Source: Zhengitettix transpicula (Eukaryota > Arthropoda > Insecta > Orthoptera > Tetrigidae). Taken from it: 64,000 bases of DNA. The notes beneath the pieces were generated by a model, which had not been told where the DNA came from, searched no databases, and was given only the letters and a program-made list of their open reading frames with translations. This document shows, in pieces, positions 24,749-37,597 of this stretch; position 1 is the stretch's first letter, and each line of letters opens with the position of its first letter. The stretch spans positions 60,429,501 to 60,493,500 of the forward strand of contig CM073593.1 in NCBI GenBank assembly GCA_037074705.1. The letters are read 5' to 3'. Both the position numbers and the translations under genes were made by a program.

Positions 24749-27700
24749 ATTATTTTACTAAAAAGAAGCATTGGTTTTTGAATAAAATTGATTCTATCGT
24801 AAAAACCACAAACTCATAGTATATATTATCTTTATGTTTCACTCACTAAAATGTGTCTATAAAATATTATATATTTTGTGTAGTTAAGTATTTGTGTTAT
24901 CTTCATTTTATGAGTTTTGAAGTGCAATATAGGGCCTTATATTTCGTTTTCGCCCTTAGTAAGGACCGTGATACTATGGTATTTATTTGTTAGATGACTT
25001 AATTGTTGATATAATGTTTTTTTCCGTACATACAACCGGTAATATAATTTACGTCGGGCAATACAACAATGGTTTCTATGAAATGATTTACTTTCTCTTA
25101 CCAGACATTTCAACCTGTCCAGTTTACTGTTTGGACTTCCGCTCCTCAGAGCTGCTTATCGTATCCGTGCCTCGTTCCACTTTTTCCTGTGTATGGCGCG
25201 ATGACGTATCTCTCTGCTTTCCTCAGTAAGCCAACACGTTTCGTTGATATCCCGTCGTCACCTCTGCGCAAAAACCTATATTTCTGAAAGGAAACTTTTT
25301 CCTCTTGACATCTGTATGCGCGTTTGAAATATACAAAGTTTATTTTCTACTGAAAAAAATAACGCCGTAAATTATAATGATATAGATATTAGTTGTATCC
25401 GAAGTTTAATCTGTAACGCGTCTGAAGTATATAATTTATATTTAAATAATTAAATATTGGAGTTTCTGTATATTTCTGCAGCAATATAATTTTACGTTCA
25501 TGGCAGAATAATTTTTTTGAGAGACGTGAATCATTTCGTTTCTAGGTTATTCAAGGAGAACGACTTCAAGGAATTTTCCTTTCTTTCTAAGCCTCAAAAG
25601 AAATTAATTTTTTCTGATGTGTCTTATATACTTGTAATTTTGTATATAATCTCTTCAAAAGTAAATTCAAGAAATGTAATTATCAATGTATAATAAAGTG
25701 AACGTATAAATCTTTGTTGTTGTTTTTGTATTGCCACGTACGAAATACGTTTGGATATTTGGAACGTTCCGATTGTGTACGCTGACAATTAATTCCAAAT
25801 AATTTTGGCACCACTATCAATTTGAATAAATTTCTTTCCTCGAACCATTTGTTTCTAGTAAAGGAAATGTTCTTTGCAAGTAACAAGAAAATTTAGAATA
25901 TTGCCGGGTATTGAAGAAACATGAAAGATTTCAATATTAAATGCTGAACCGCTCACTTGCAAAATAAACGTTGTGTAAGGTAACTTTAACTGAAAATATT
26001 TAGATACGGAAAATAGTGAGGATTAGAAGGTTGGCCTGTATTATAAAGTGCCGAGACAGTGTTTGATCAGTGTTAATTTTTCCTTTATTCATTTAACGGT
26101 ATTGGTGTTAAGAGTTATTTCTAGATTAATGAATACATACTGATTTTTCTACTTTTGTCGTGACCAGTAAATTAGGCGGCTGTGAAAATCCACGCCGTTT
26201 TCATAAACAGGCAAAGCGAATGAAGTACATCCCACCCCTGAAATTAAAAACGTTCATGTCTAGATTGACCCTTTCTTAAATTCGGTACTGAAAATCGGGA
26301 ATATCTTCAGTCACACACCAGAGCTCTAGATGACAACATTGCAATAAACTCTTATCCATCTAATTTACTGACCGTGACTGCCAACATTTACTCGGATGAC
26401 ACAGTTCAGACAACATCAACATTCGTGTTTTTGGTGTATATAACACGAGAGAAAGGATCTTAATGAAAAATACACATTAAACCTCCCACGATTCAGAAAC
26501 CAAATACGATACGCATTTAGGTGGTCTATTATGACCTAACTGCTGAGTGCCACATTAAGAAATGCCGAGTTAATACACCTGTTAACAGGTTCTTAGAACT
26601 TGTTCAAGGTTTCTGCATCATCCTGACACGCCATAGATGGAGTGACTTATGTCTTTTCACGAAAAAAATGATTGGACAAACAACCGAAATTGGAACAACG
26701 CGGAAGGTAATCAAGTGACTTGAATGACTGAGATCGATATGTGTGATTTTTATAACAAATAGAAACATTGGACTAAAGGGACGGTTAATTTTGAGGAAAA
26801 TGTGTTTTTAAATTGAATACATATTTCTCATTTTTATCATTATTTAGAGAGAACACATAAAAAACTAAGACTATCACAGTTATAAAAGCAAAAAGAAAAT
26901 GATGAGAAATGTCAATAATACAGATAGAGATGAAACACAAAGATTCCTTGCAAAAAAGGCAAATTAAATAGTATTATTAAATAATTTTGATCATGTGGTT
27001 TAACTGAAACTATTGTGGATACATTAAGTGGAAATTAAAAATGTGTTGGTAGAAAAAGTAGGGAGCTATCATAAAAAATTCCGTGATAACATTTTTACGA
27101 GTGTCATATTTTATGTCATTAAGATGGCGTTAATGTGTTGCAGTTAGCTAAAAAAAACCGTCATCGTTATTTTCTTTGTATTTCAATCAGCAATAACATT
27201 TTCGACTTCAGTTAATTATAAGTCTTTTTAGTTACACAAATAACAAACAATTGAAATACTGGAATGAAATCAAACATGAAAATTACACTTCAAATTACAC
27301 ACGAAAAAAAATACTTATCCAGTAACAAAATCTTTTCCATTACTGTTTAAGTTTCAATTTAATGTAACTAATGTATTTATAGTAGAGAAACTTTTTTTTT
27401 CAGTCATGTAAATTATTTATAGTGTTTCCTCTGTGCATCCAGAGAACAACGTATTAGAGCAATATAGATTTAATATTGACATATAATTATTTATTGTCTC
27501 GTTGTTCTTTAAAGCGAACGTTTACTTCACTAATATTTATTAAAAAGACCGTCTCAATTAAGCTCTGGAGCTAAGCGTTTTAATTAAGATTTCCTGAGTT
27601 CGTTAATGTGAGGGGAACTTTCAATTAAATTTTATTCAAAGGAATAATTATACCGGACGAAATATGATCTAACTTTGTCACAAACTGGCAAACGCCGAGG

Positions 27701-30700
27701 ATGGATGGACCTGATATTTAATTTTGTTCTCTTAGTATTAACGTCGATATTTAATGAACCCATGTATTGAAATTTAATAATTATTTTTATGTTAGCAAGC
27801 ATTTGATTTTTCCTATTATTCGTAGCAAATATTTTAATTTCCCTTATAATCAATAACATATTCGAATTTAGATTAAATTTAAGATGTTAAAAGTTTTGAA
27901 ATTATTTTTTGTTTTGTTTATTTGAGGGTTGTATCGTCAGATAAAGGGTTCTATTCTCATCCTTTGCGATCAGTTTCCTTAATGAGTAATTAAAAGTATT
28001 CACTAGTTTCTCTCTGACGTAATAAGAGTTTAATCCAAATATTTCCCCTAATTTTCTGATTTCACCGTGCTTTCTGATACAATTATTGTTTACATACAAT
28101 TATATTCAAGACTGAGAACGCAATATTTCATATAGTATGCTACACAGATGAGAAAAATGTATCGAATAACAAATATGCGTACAAAACATGTTGTATCAAC
28201 ATGAAAATATTATACACAAACACACAGTGAGGAAAAGGTTGGGTAGCTTGGGAAGAGCGGTGAGGGAAATATGTCGTATAATTTAACTGCAGCAGTGTTG
28301 TTTGTGAAGAGAACGGAAAAGGTAATACGTTGGAGAAATCGGTGCTCCACTATCCAAACATGTCCGGACCACTCATTCCAGAGAGGAAAAAAATGGAATT
28401 CGAAAGCAGAATGGAGTAAAGGGCATCAATTGACGATAAATAAATGTCTGACATGTAATATTGAATGAGTTAAAATTAATGATACACCTTACACAAGGCA
28501 AAGAAAAATAATTAAATTAAATTAAAATTTGCGGTAATTTATTCAAGAATGAAACTTTTCTTAGCTTACATTACAAATAACTGTTCATGTTAATCAACTG
28601 ATAAATGTGTAGGAATACTACTTCAGTAATTAATTTAAAAATTAATATATTAATTGTAATACTGTCCTGTAAACATAAAGGAATTTTTGATATGGAATAA
28701 ACTTCGTTGTATTGTATTACCTTCATGAAGGACAAACATTTTTTAATCTATTTTGTGACGTACGACATACCTTTTGTTATCGTAAAGTCAACGTATTGCC
28801 TGCCATAAAATAGAAAAAATGCAAATGTAAAAACGTTTACAAATAACGGAAATACTATTGTTAATTCTACTATACATTACCCCTTATCTTTCTACCACGC
28901 AATGTTAGCGATAGATAGATGACTAAAGTTCAGAATATTAACAATTATGTTAACAAAAACCTGAGAATAATTTTGAGGTTAAAAAACCTTAAAACGTTTC
29001 ATAATTAATGGGAAATTTCATGTAACACATAAATCTCATGAAAAAACGGTAAAATTGAATATATAAATATATATGCTGAGATAATTATTTGGAATATAAG
29101 ATACATTATGATAATTGATTATATATTAAATTAAGAAGAGAAGCCAATAGAAGAAGTCAGAGGGAGCATAATTTATTTTACTGAGGTTGAATAAACGTAA
29201 AATTAGAAAAAAATATGTTTTAAAGGAAATCTTGTCTGTATCGCTTGGTGTATTGAAAAGTTGTTTAACAAACAAAATATATGTTACTCAAAAGGATTAA
29301 TGTACTTATTCGTTAGTAAAAAGATCTACTTCAAAAGCCTTATTTTGCTTTGATTTTTTTTAGATATAAATCCATGGATTAATGCCAATGCTAATTTTTC
29401 GCACGACTAAAACTGTGGTCTCGTTCTAATTGGTTGTAATGAATTAATAGTCTACCAAAATAACATGATGTATTCGAGAGAAAAGTGAAGGGGAGTTGTT
29501 GGCGTGCCTGACATTGGGGGGATTGATGGTTTCCGGAGAAACCGACTGCGGAGTTTGTTAAGGCGATTGTTTTTGTAAGTTCGTACTGACTCGTTCGCGT
29601 TTCTTAGACAGGTACAATTTATCGGTGTTTAGCATCGAGAAGGACGAAGCTACGACCACATATACTTTTATCAGATTTAGTCTGTGAGTCTGGACTTACG
29701 TTCCAGAACTAATATAGGTCTGTGAAACTGGAGAGCTGTACTAGAGAGAGTTCTGAGTCCGTTAAGAGGCGCGATATGAACCAATAATTTTTTGGAGGAC
29801 ATCAGAAGTGCGTCAGCCGACAACTCGGAATCAATGTTCGGTCTTCACAAACATTCACCAGATGACAGAAACATTTTGCGGATACGTGAGTGAAAAGTTG
29901 CATACATACTTCATGATTCTTTGCTTTTCGTTTTCTTCTTCAAATTTTATTTTCTATTATTATTAATATTTACAATGGATGGAGAAGTTTTGTACTTGAC
30001 CCGGAGTCGATTCGAATGGCAGCCGCTTACTGACCGGGATACCAGGGTTCGATTCCCTGCCCGGTAGTTGATTTTTCTCAACATACTCCTTTAATTATTA
30101 TTAATCATCACCAGATCTTAGTACCCACTAAAACTCCGAGAAAAATAAGAGTAATTGTCATTTATGAAATTCATATTTTAATTAAATGGAATAATTATTC
30201 CTAGTCATTTTATTTATTTATTACAAGGTTCACACGTCCGAATTTGAGAATCGTAACATTTGACAAAAATTACATTTATTTGTATTCCTTTTTGGTTTCA
30301 TAATTTTTTCCAGTTAAAATTACAAGTATCTAAATATATAGAAAAAAAATGTGACACCATAAATATCAAATAACGTTTCTGCTGCTTTCCTAAGGTGTTG
30401 TTGATAAATTAGAGCTACTGAAACTCACGCAAAACCAATAATGCGACGAAACAAAGTTTAATTAAATTTTTTGGTTTATATATGTTTTTTTTTATGATTT
30501 AATATCATTACGAAACACTGTACCTCATAATAGTAGTTTTATTCTGTATGCATGCTTCAAATAAATAGTTCGAAATGCAGTTTATGTAAGAATTTTTCTA
30601 TGAGACTGTCGTTAACTTTAATAATAAAACGGATATTCTGGAGTGTGTTTCAACCTCATTTTAGAGGTGACACTGTGCAATGTTTCTCGCACAAAAAGCA

Positions 30701-31540
30701 ACTTCATTTTATTTGTGCCACTGCGCAATGTTTTTCGCACAATGTAGCAATGTACAAGCCCGTAAAACAATAATACATGGGTCGTCTTTCACAGGACGGT
30801 AACGAAGTCAATAATGCCGTGAAAGGCTCTTGGCTCCGGTCATCCAATTAGCTAAATGATAAGGCTGAAATTGGTAGTTTCTTCCATTACACGTTCCATT
30901 TTCCACGGGTTTTTCCTGAGATGGTGTTTCGATATTCGTAAAATTTTGGATAAATATTAGACGTTCGGTAAATTTACATTTTCTTCGCGCAGGTGAATAA
31001 AGGCTAAACCGTCTAATATTTTTTTTTAACAATAATAATGTCACCAGATTTGTAACATTAATGCTGATAATATAAAGTAAATTTTTCGCTTCCATTAGTG
31101 TATAATAATTCGTTCTAATTGAAGAGATACGATTCTCGTTCATAAAGTTTCTCGTAGAAAAGGATTGCAGTCCATGAAAAGTCTGCTAATTTATTTCATC
31201 AAACAGTGTAACGAGTTATGGATAGAAAAATCTGAGAATGATAATTGGACGAAATTGAGTCCTGTAGTTTACGTAATTTATCTTATCGTTTAATATGGTG
31301 AATTAAATGAAAACCTTAAAAGACTAATAAAATTCCTTAAATTTCTATGATTGATTTGGTGGCACTTGAATTATTCTCCACACTACAGCGGAGATCTGTA
31401 TGACTATTATTGGGTATTAAAGCTATTAAAGATTTGAAATTAATAGAAAATGGAATAGATACAGCAATGATTTATAAGTCTACCCGTAAAATTTTTTCAA
31501 GTGGAGTATAAAATTTAAAAACGACGCAATTGCAGTGGAA
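24749..31540. other. AT-rich non-coding stretch with one GC-richer patch
   Basis: No supported gene is present. The patch at 29470-29890 is richer in GC and ends in GATAC|GTGAGTGAAA, a splice-donor-like sequence at 29886 on the plus strand. It may be an untranslated exon, but no open frame or acceptor supports it. An open segment of about 60 codons near 26266-26456 was considered as a possible retroelement fragment and not accepted. Confidence 0.4.
30005..30075 (+). mobile_element. tRNA-like SINE head remnant with pol III box B
   Basis: CAGGGTTCGATTCCCTG (30044-30060) is a perfect T-arm: 5-bp stem and 7-base loop containing the box B core GTTCGATTCC. A weak box-A-like stretch (GATTCGAATGGCAG) lies about 30 bases upstream. 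The acceptor stem does not close, so it is not a working tRNA gene. A decayed tRNA-derived SINE or a tRNA pseudogene fits best. Confidence 0.4.
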
Positions 31541-31554
31541 TTTGGGCCTCGATT

Positions 31555-32410
31555 AGTCCAGACACACCGCCACACAGCGACGAACAATAATATTGATGAA
31601 ATTAAAGAGTTTATGAAGGACAACAGCCTTATTACTGTGAATGAAATGTCAAAAATTGTTACAGAATTACGTTGAAAATTGAAATATTTTTAAATTTCCT
31701 GGTTCACCTCTAAAAACTAATTTAGATGTTTATTTTAAACTACTAGAGTAGGTTAATAAATACTTGCAAATATAATAAATGGCGCTGATAGTAGCGAAAC
31801 AAGTTGATTTCTTTTAATACTCTGATGTCATATCCCATTTGAGGATCATTTTAATTTTACACGAAACATTGTGTCTTTTATACATATCGGCAAGTTGGTT
31901 GTCGAATTTCCTGACCGTTGCAATTTTGCAACCCTAATTACTTTTACGTCGTATAACTGTTAATGAAACATGGAACTTGAGACAAGACAAATGTCGAAAC
32001 TGGGATTCTGCAGGCTAACCATTTCCAGAAAAGGCGAAGACGGAATTCGGCCGGGAAGATGATTTCCACGGTTTTTTGGAACGTCCACACTCACTAATTA
32101 GAAAAACGATTAATGGAGATTATTATGTCGTTATTGAGTTGCTTGAGCCAAGAAATAATGATGACAAAAATATTTTGCCGAAAAGGAAAGTTGTCAAGTT
32201 TGTGTGTGCTGTTCCAGTGAAAAAAAATTCCCGAACTGTTTCGCCAACTATCGTAGTTGGAAAAAATTGCTTTCTGGAAAAAAAAATGTTTTTAGCCAAG
32301 TTAACGACTGTTTTAAAGTTATTCAGAAAACTTCTATTTTGGATGGCTCAAAATGTTTGAGAAACGCCAGATGAATGTATGAATGGTTGAGTAGTTCAAT
32401 GGCGAGATGA
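31555..32410 (+). pseudogene. Decayed mariner-family transposase
   Basis: Scattered in-order blocks match mariner transposases across several frames. 31590-31680 encodes a helix-turn-helix-like segment (NIDEIKEFMKDNSLITV) resembling the second DNA-binding helix region. VNETW at 31959-31973 stands at the first catalytic motif (usually DETW), with the catalytic Asp replaced by Asn. PEKAKT at 32025-32042 matches the conserved PKKAKT linker, and SAGKMISTVFWN follows in another frame (about 32046-32081). TINGDYY then LPKRKVVKF (from about 32108 to 32192) matches the block before the second catalytic motif. A stop at 32016 and at least two frameshifts show that the copy is dead. The second and third catalytic acids are not visible. 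No terminal inverted repeats were located. This copy is from a different lineage than the 60.5-kb element. Confidence 0.72.
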
Positions 32411-32420
32411 GATGAGATGA

Positions 32421-34543
32421 ATGAATAATTGGAATTTTTAATTCTTGAGTAACTAAATTTAGTTCGATAATTTTAGTGGTGGAATAAAGGTTCCATAGTA
32501 TTTATGGGAATAAATGTCTTATTCTCAGTTGGCGTAGTTCGTGTCCTTGGTCTGTTGCTGGACTCGGGGCCGGATTCTGTTTCAGACGGGTCCAGGGCAC
32601 ATGCACCTAAGACGATGAGCGGTAATTTGAGTTGAAACCTGGCCCGCGTGCCTCGGTGCTGTTATAAATGCTTTGGCAGAGTGCAAGGAATAAAAACAGC
32701 AACGGCCACCGCACGCGAAGTGCCTTCCATTGTGCTGGAATACGCTCCAGCCTGGGGGATGAGCAGACGGGACTGGGCTATTAGCAACTCAGACGAGAAA
32801 CTCTTTAAACTCTCTGCCAGCTACGGACAAGACCACGCTGTCACGACTTGTTAATAATTACCAGCGTCTGAACCACTAATATGAGCAGGTGGAAGACTTG
32901 AGCATAATACGAGTATGTTAAAGATAAAGAGTGCAGGATTTAAAAACGGGACGATATGTTTCGTTGAAGTATTAAAACTGTAGGGAACAACAATTAGCGC
33001 TTATAGATTTTTTTTTAAATCTATATTTCCAAGTAGTTTACATTAATGAAGTTATTGAGAATTATGTTCAAATATTAAATATTTCGGCCATTTCATAAAC
33101 TGATACAGAGTGACTAAATAATTATTTAATAGAAGGCCAATTGAAGGGAACGAGTGGAAAGGAAAAATATCGACTACAGTAAACTATATTCGATTAATTA
33201 AGATACTTGGGTTTTATAGCTTTTGCAGTCTGAAGTGGTTTGGTTAGACAAAAGCAATATAGAGAACTTTTTTTAAAATGGCTTGTTCTTATAAAATCCT
33301 GAAAATAGATCCTACTTTTAGGAAAGAACCGACTTAGACTCATCAAAATGAATCGACTTGTAGTTATTTCTTATGTTGAAGAATCCAAGAATCAGGCTAA
33401 ACAGAATTTCGTAATGCAAATAACAAACTGTTGGCAGAGATTTAAACTGCTATTACTGGCGCATAATGATATTATGGAAAATATAGCAATTCAGAATCTT
33501 GTTCCAGAAGCCTAAAAGTAAAATTGTTCAACCGTTGACGGGTGGCATATAAACCAATTTATCGGACAATATTGTATGCGAACTGATTACTGTAATGAAT
33601 GAGATTATTATATCAAACAAGGGATTTATTTTAAACTCGTTGTTTTGTTTTATTATTTTTACAAAAGTCTGTACAAGTTTTACTTCAGACCCGTGGAAAC
33701 AGTTACGCCAATAAACAGTGATGAATATAATAAACTAAATATAAAAGTTATAGACTTTGTAAAAGAAGATCACCGGAAGTCCTCCGATTGATATAGACAC
33801 ATTTAGTGGTCAATATCAAGTGGTATTCATAAAAAAAGCGCTCGGTGAAAACAAAATTTAGGAATGTTATAAATTTATGAGAAGTGAAATTATCTTACGT
33901 GTAATATTTAGAGTTGCGCGAAAAACCTTGAGAAAATGTACTTAACATTAGCATAGATATCAGAGTGGAACCCGCTATCTATCCCTTGCAGCTTAAGTCG
34001 TAGTATCAAAATTTACTTGAAGCTGTTGTCTTACGCACTACGAAAAAGATTTAATGACATTGCATCCAAAAATTATTTAGACAAGTCAGCTAAAATTCAC
34101 AAATTCGAAAGGAAACAGATTTCAATTTATATATGGGGTAAACTCTAATAATAATAACAATAATTTAAATTTGGTTCTCACCTGTAAAAAGCATAACATA
34201 TTTGTGTAGCACAATTGCTGAACCACTTAAATTTACAAAAAAAAATTCTTCTGTTACTCTTCCTTTGCATCAATTAAAGAAACAATATGAGGAAGATGAA
34301 TGATTTTTTCGATTTAAATAATAAATGGGTCTTTTGTTAAACTCATAATACAACCACAAATTTTTGATTATTCAATGATTACGAAAATATCCAATTGTAT
34401 TTGTACATTTCATAGATAGTTCTGTAGGGTTGTCTATGATCTTAGGTTCAACAAGACCAGTTTCCCCATAATTGTCATTTTACCCTTGAGCAATTTTCCA
34501 AGCAATCTTTCACCAAAGATTGAAGCATTTCCCGGTGCAGTTG
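32421..34543. other. Non-coding stretch with a GC-richer patch
   Basis: A patch at 32530-32870 is GC-richer and carries a 68-codon frame with no recognisable domain. The remainder is AT-rich. A short (GAGAT)n tract sits just upstream at about 32402-32420. Nothing else can be supported. Confidence 0.4.
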
Positions 34544-34637
34544 TTCAATATATTGTTCTCGGAGTTTAGTCGTCGAAACGTTGCGTTCTACTATAATTAT
34601 GCAAAACCCGGTTGAACTCCGAGAACAATATATTGAA
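34544..34637. repeat. Perfect 23-bp inverted repeat with a 48-base loop
   Basis: The arms at 34544-34566 and 34615-34637 are exact reverse complements, and each contains CAATATATTGTTCTCGG on one strand. The loop includes CGTCGAAACGTTGCG (34571-34585), which differs at only two positions from the ribozyme-like stretch of the Penelope-like element on the minus strand at 46.2 kb. It could be the inverted terminus of an old retroelement or a foldback. No coding content was identified; the 78-codon minus-strand frame here arises from the repeat. Confidence 0.7.
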
Positions 34638-36152
34638 TCTTTCACCACATGGTTAAGCAATCGAACACCTACTCTATTCAATTTTACAAGATCGTTCAAT
34701 AAATCAGGCAAAATTCTGTTATATGAAGTAAACGTCTAGTATGCGGTCAATTAATATTTAACCAGTTACAGTCGATAATGGTGCTCATTTGTCGTGCAAG
34801 AACGAGGACTGAGCGTGCTAGCATGTATCAATATGAATGCCAAACAGTGATTAAATATTTTTCTTTAAAGAACTTCAAGGCATCGATGGCTAAAAGAAAG
34901 ATAGACAGAATCATTGGAACCTTGTACCAACGTGGTAGAGCGTGTCCGTTTGGCGGTGAGACGTGCCAAACATGAACCAAAGATGAAGTACGATTCAAAG
35001 CAATGAAATGAAAAACAAATAGTTTTAATCGAAGCCTTTAAGACAGTAGCTTGAAAATGTTTTCTTCTTCGCTTAATATATATACCAACGTCCATCGAAA
35101 TTCAGCATATACAATATACGAAGATGGTCAGACGAATTTTTTTCGGAAGTATTCAATCTCAGAATCATCATTGCAAGTTAAGGAATAATTTATATATATA
35201 TAATTATATTTATAAACATATCGTTGAAATGTATATTAAATCGTCGGAAATTTACGTAAATGTACTATCGTCAGGAATCGCCGATCACCCTGATGAACTA
35301 AACGACTTTACTTTCCAATAACACACATGTGCCGTGTTCCTCTTTGTTGGTTAAGGATATATCACAATGCTAAACAATTATTGGCACCGTTCGTGATTGA
35401 AGACGAGGCTCACATTATCCAAAACACAACCAGCACCAAAAAACTGAGTAAGTCGAGCGCCAGAGAAAGATAAGATCGGCTTGTCACCAAGAAAGGTGAT
35501 GGCTCCTATTTCTTTTCTTTCGTGAGGATGTTGTTAGAAGATTTCAAGGACATTTCCATATTTGTACATTCAAGATTTCTCATGGAAGTGTTTTGAGCCG
35601 ATTGGAAGAATAAAATGTCTAGCATTGGTACCAAATAAGTCTTCGTTCATCAAGGAGCCAACAGAATTGACCCATGTCAAAATTATAATTTGACCTACTA
35701 CTCAGATCTCAGTACACGCGCTTGACCTGTTACCCTATTCAGATGTGACTCATTGCGAGTAGCTTCATAGCTTCAAAATATTGGTCCTGGGAAAGTATAT
35801 GTTCATCAAATGAAGATATCATATTCGTGAATGATTATTTTCTGGTAATAGGTCATTTGCAGTTGTCCAATAAGTTAAATGACTGGAAAAACATTGGATT
35901 ATGTGTATTGAGTTAATAAGAATAGTGTAAAGAATGCTGCAATATAATAAAATATTTCTTTCTGGAATTGATTATTTTATAGTTTAGGCCTAGAGCAAAT
36001 TTATTGGGAAAGGGTTGCAATTTTTTTTTATAAAAAATAGAGAAGCTAGCTGTAAAAATTATTCAGTATATCGCCGTTGGAATTACTCATTATATTAAAA
36101 ACAAACAATCGATGTCCAAAAGAAAGTAAAGTATGAAGAGAAATGAGCATAC
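34638..36152 (-). other. AT-rich sequence downstream of the splice donor, probable first intron
   Basis: Starting at the GT donor at 36151-36152 on the minus strand, the sequence becomes AT-rich at once. No convincing acceptor-exon pair in the right phase was found here or anywhere towards base 1. Open frames at 34778-34975 and 35124-35321 show no domain. Confidence 0.4.
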
Positions 36153-36323
36153 CTGTTGACGCTCGCGCATGCGGCGCATGGCCTCCTCCTTGGCGCGTTC
36201 GAGCAGCTCGGCCACGAACCTGGAGGCGGCGTCCATGAGCTGCGGGTCCGCCTTGAAGGCCGCGAGTCGCTCCTCGAGCGAGGCCGGGGACTCCGGGCTG
36301 GGGCTGGGGCCGGGAGACCGCAT
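36153..36323 (-). CDS. First coding exon of an unidentified gene with an AKAP-like amphipathic helix
   Basis: This is a 57-codon open exon read on the minus strand. The start ATG (36321-36323) has A at -3, and an in-frame TAG lies nine codons upstream, so this ATG is the likely initiator. Residues 2-14 are rich in Pro and Ser. Residues 15-57 are predicted to be highly helical and charged, ending in an Arg/Glu-rich run (MRRMRERQQ). The exon ends in phase 0 at AACAG|GTATGC, a good splice donor; the frame beyond it becomes hydrophobic AT-rich sequence typical of an intron. Hydrophobic pairs recur every four residues (A32-A33, F36-V37, L40-L41, A44, A48-M49), the spacing of PKA regulatory-subunit anchoring helices; that role is inference only. 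GC content and CpG density are far above the surroundings. I do not recognise the family, and no second exon was found towards lower coordinates. An internal exon or a non-coding CpG-rich first exon are alternatives. Confidence 0.68.
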
Positions 36324-36600
36324 GCTGCCGTGGCCGCTGTCGCTGCGCTACTGCCCGCTTGCTCTCACGACCGCTCCCGCGCTGTGCGGGACTGCGCACT
36401 CCCGCTGCGCATCAATACCATCAGTCGGCATACAACCGCTTCAGTATGATCAATCTGGATTTAACAGAAGCAACGATACGATGGGATCTAATTTGTCCCA
36501 GCGTTTAACTAACAGCGCGACTCGGAATTCGCGCATTGGGAGAGCTGGCTTGAATCGCGTCAATGTACCTTTCATTGCCTGTGGAGGAAGAAACCATTAA
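36153..36600 (-). promoter_or_regulatory. CpG-rich island, probable promoter and 5' UTR of the minus-strand gene
   Basis: This is the sharpest GC and CpG-dense block in the window, strongest at 36160-36420 and fading by about 36560. It covers the coding exon and the sequence immediately upstream of its ATG, which suits a TATA-less housekeeping or neuronal promoter. No TATA box was seen. The long plus-strand open frames here (36156-36600) are by-products of GC richness. The transcription start cannot be placed from the sequence. Confidence 0.5.
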
Positions 36601-37559
36601 AAAGGAAAGGAATAATCCAGCGTTTAAGATGGTAATAAATTTTTTTCGTCATCAGCGAATCAAACCACTCAAAGCTACTAGTTACGAGTCCGACCAGGTA
36701 CACTGAATTCAGGCAACCTAAGAGTCGGATTTCCAATTTTACGCCCAAGCGTGAAGAATTGTGAATTTGGCGCAGATTATTTACTGGAGCAAAGAATAAT
36801 AAACCATCAGCTTTTGTTTTAATGGGTTTTTCATGTATTTACAATTTATATGATCTAGTATGTTAAATCAAATATTGACTGTGAGATCAATGAAAGTGCG
36901 CCTTCTGTTGTCCTAATGGCTCAATGCATTTAGTGGATTTTTATGACTTTCTATCCTTCCGTAGTGCTTTACACTGTGACAGGGTATGGCAAGGCTTTTG
37001 CGAATGGTGTCGGTTTCTAAGTAACAACTCTCATAGAACTGGGTGTTTTGGAATCTTTTTATAATGGAGATGTTTGATTTACTGACTCATAACCAGAGCA
37101 CAATGTCATGTTCACACTGGTTTCAACATAGTTTTGTAAAATGGGATCTTATTTTCGAGCGATAATCGGGATTTTCTACCTAATATCCAACACAACTCCA
37201 TGACTTTATAGTAAAAATGTTTTTTCTTTTTCTTCATGTGAGCTTTCCGTTTTAGTCCCTTACCTAGGTGAATTCTTGCATGTCGTACTGTATTGATTTT
37301 GGTATTGTTACATTATTGAATAAAGCTGCTTGGCTCTTTCTCCATGTGCAAGGTATAATTACGAAGAAAGGTAGAAAATATTTGCCGGGAACCCGATCTT
37401 CTCTTTTCCACTTAGCTACACCATCGATTCGAACTACGTCTCAGAACGAATATACTCAGAACTTTTTATACCTCCTTATTTAGCTACTATTTATTTTAAC
37501 ATTAATTTACGACTTGAATTTTAGGACTGCTGATGAAGGAATAACAGTCAGTTTTTATT

Positions 37560-37561
<2 letters not shown>

Positions 37562-37594
<33 letters not shown>
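37562..37594. repeat. (TA)n microsatellite
   Basis: An uninterrupted TA dinucleotide run of about 33 bases. Confidence 0.9.

Positions 37595-37597
<3 letters not shown>

Noticed and set aside
26266..26456. Possible LINE reverse-transcriptase fragment with YSDDT
   Set aside because: Only this short motif resembles the RT active site; no flanking RT motifs or repeat copies are visible.
30005..30075. A functional tRNA gene
   Set aside because: Only the T-arm is good; acceptor and anticodon stems do not form.
34778..34975. A possible transposase helix-turn-helix in a 65-codon frame
   Set aside because: Resemblance is vague, with no catalytic motifs or termini nearby.
36046..36399. A 117-codon minus-strand frame over the same island
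   Set aside because: It is a frame-shifted reading of the exon, compositionally biased, and runs across the splice donor into AT-rich sequence.
36156..36600. Long plus-strand open frames over the CpG island (97 and 143 codons)
   Set aside because: They lie opposite the minus-strand exon, are Ala/Gly/Arg- and Ser-rich as GC-rich shadows are, and have no domain or better start context.
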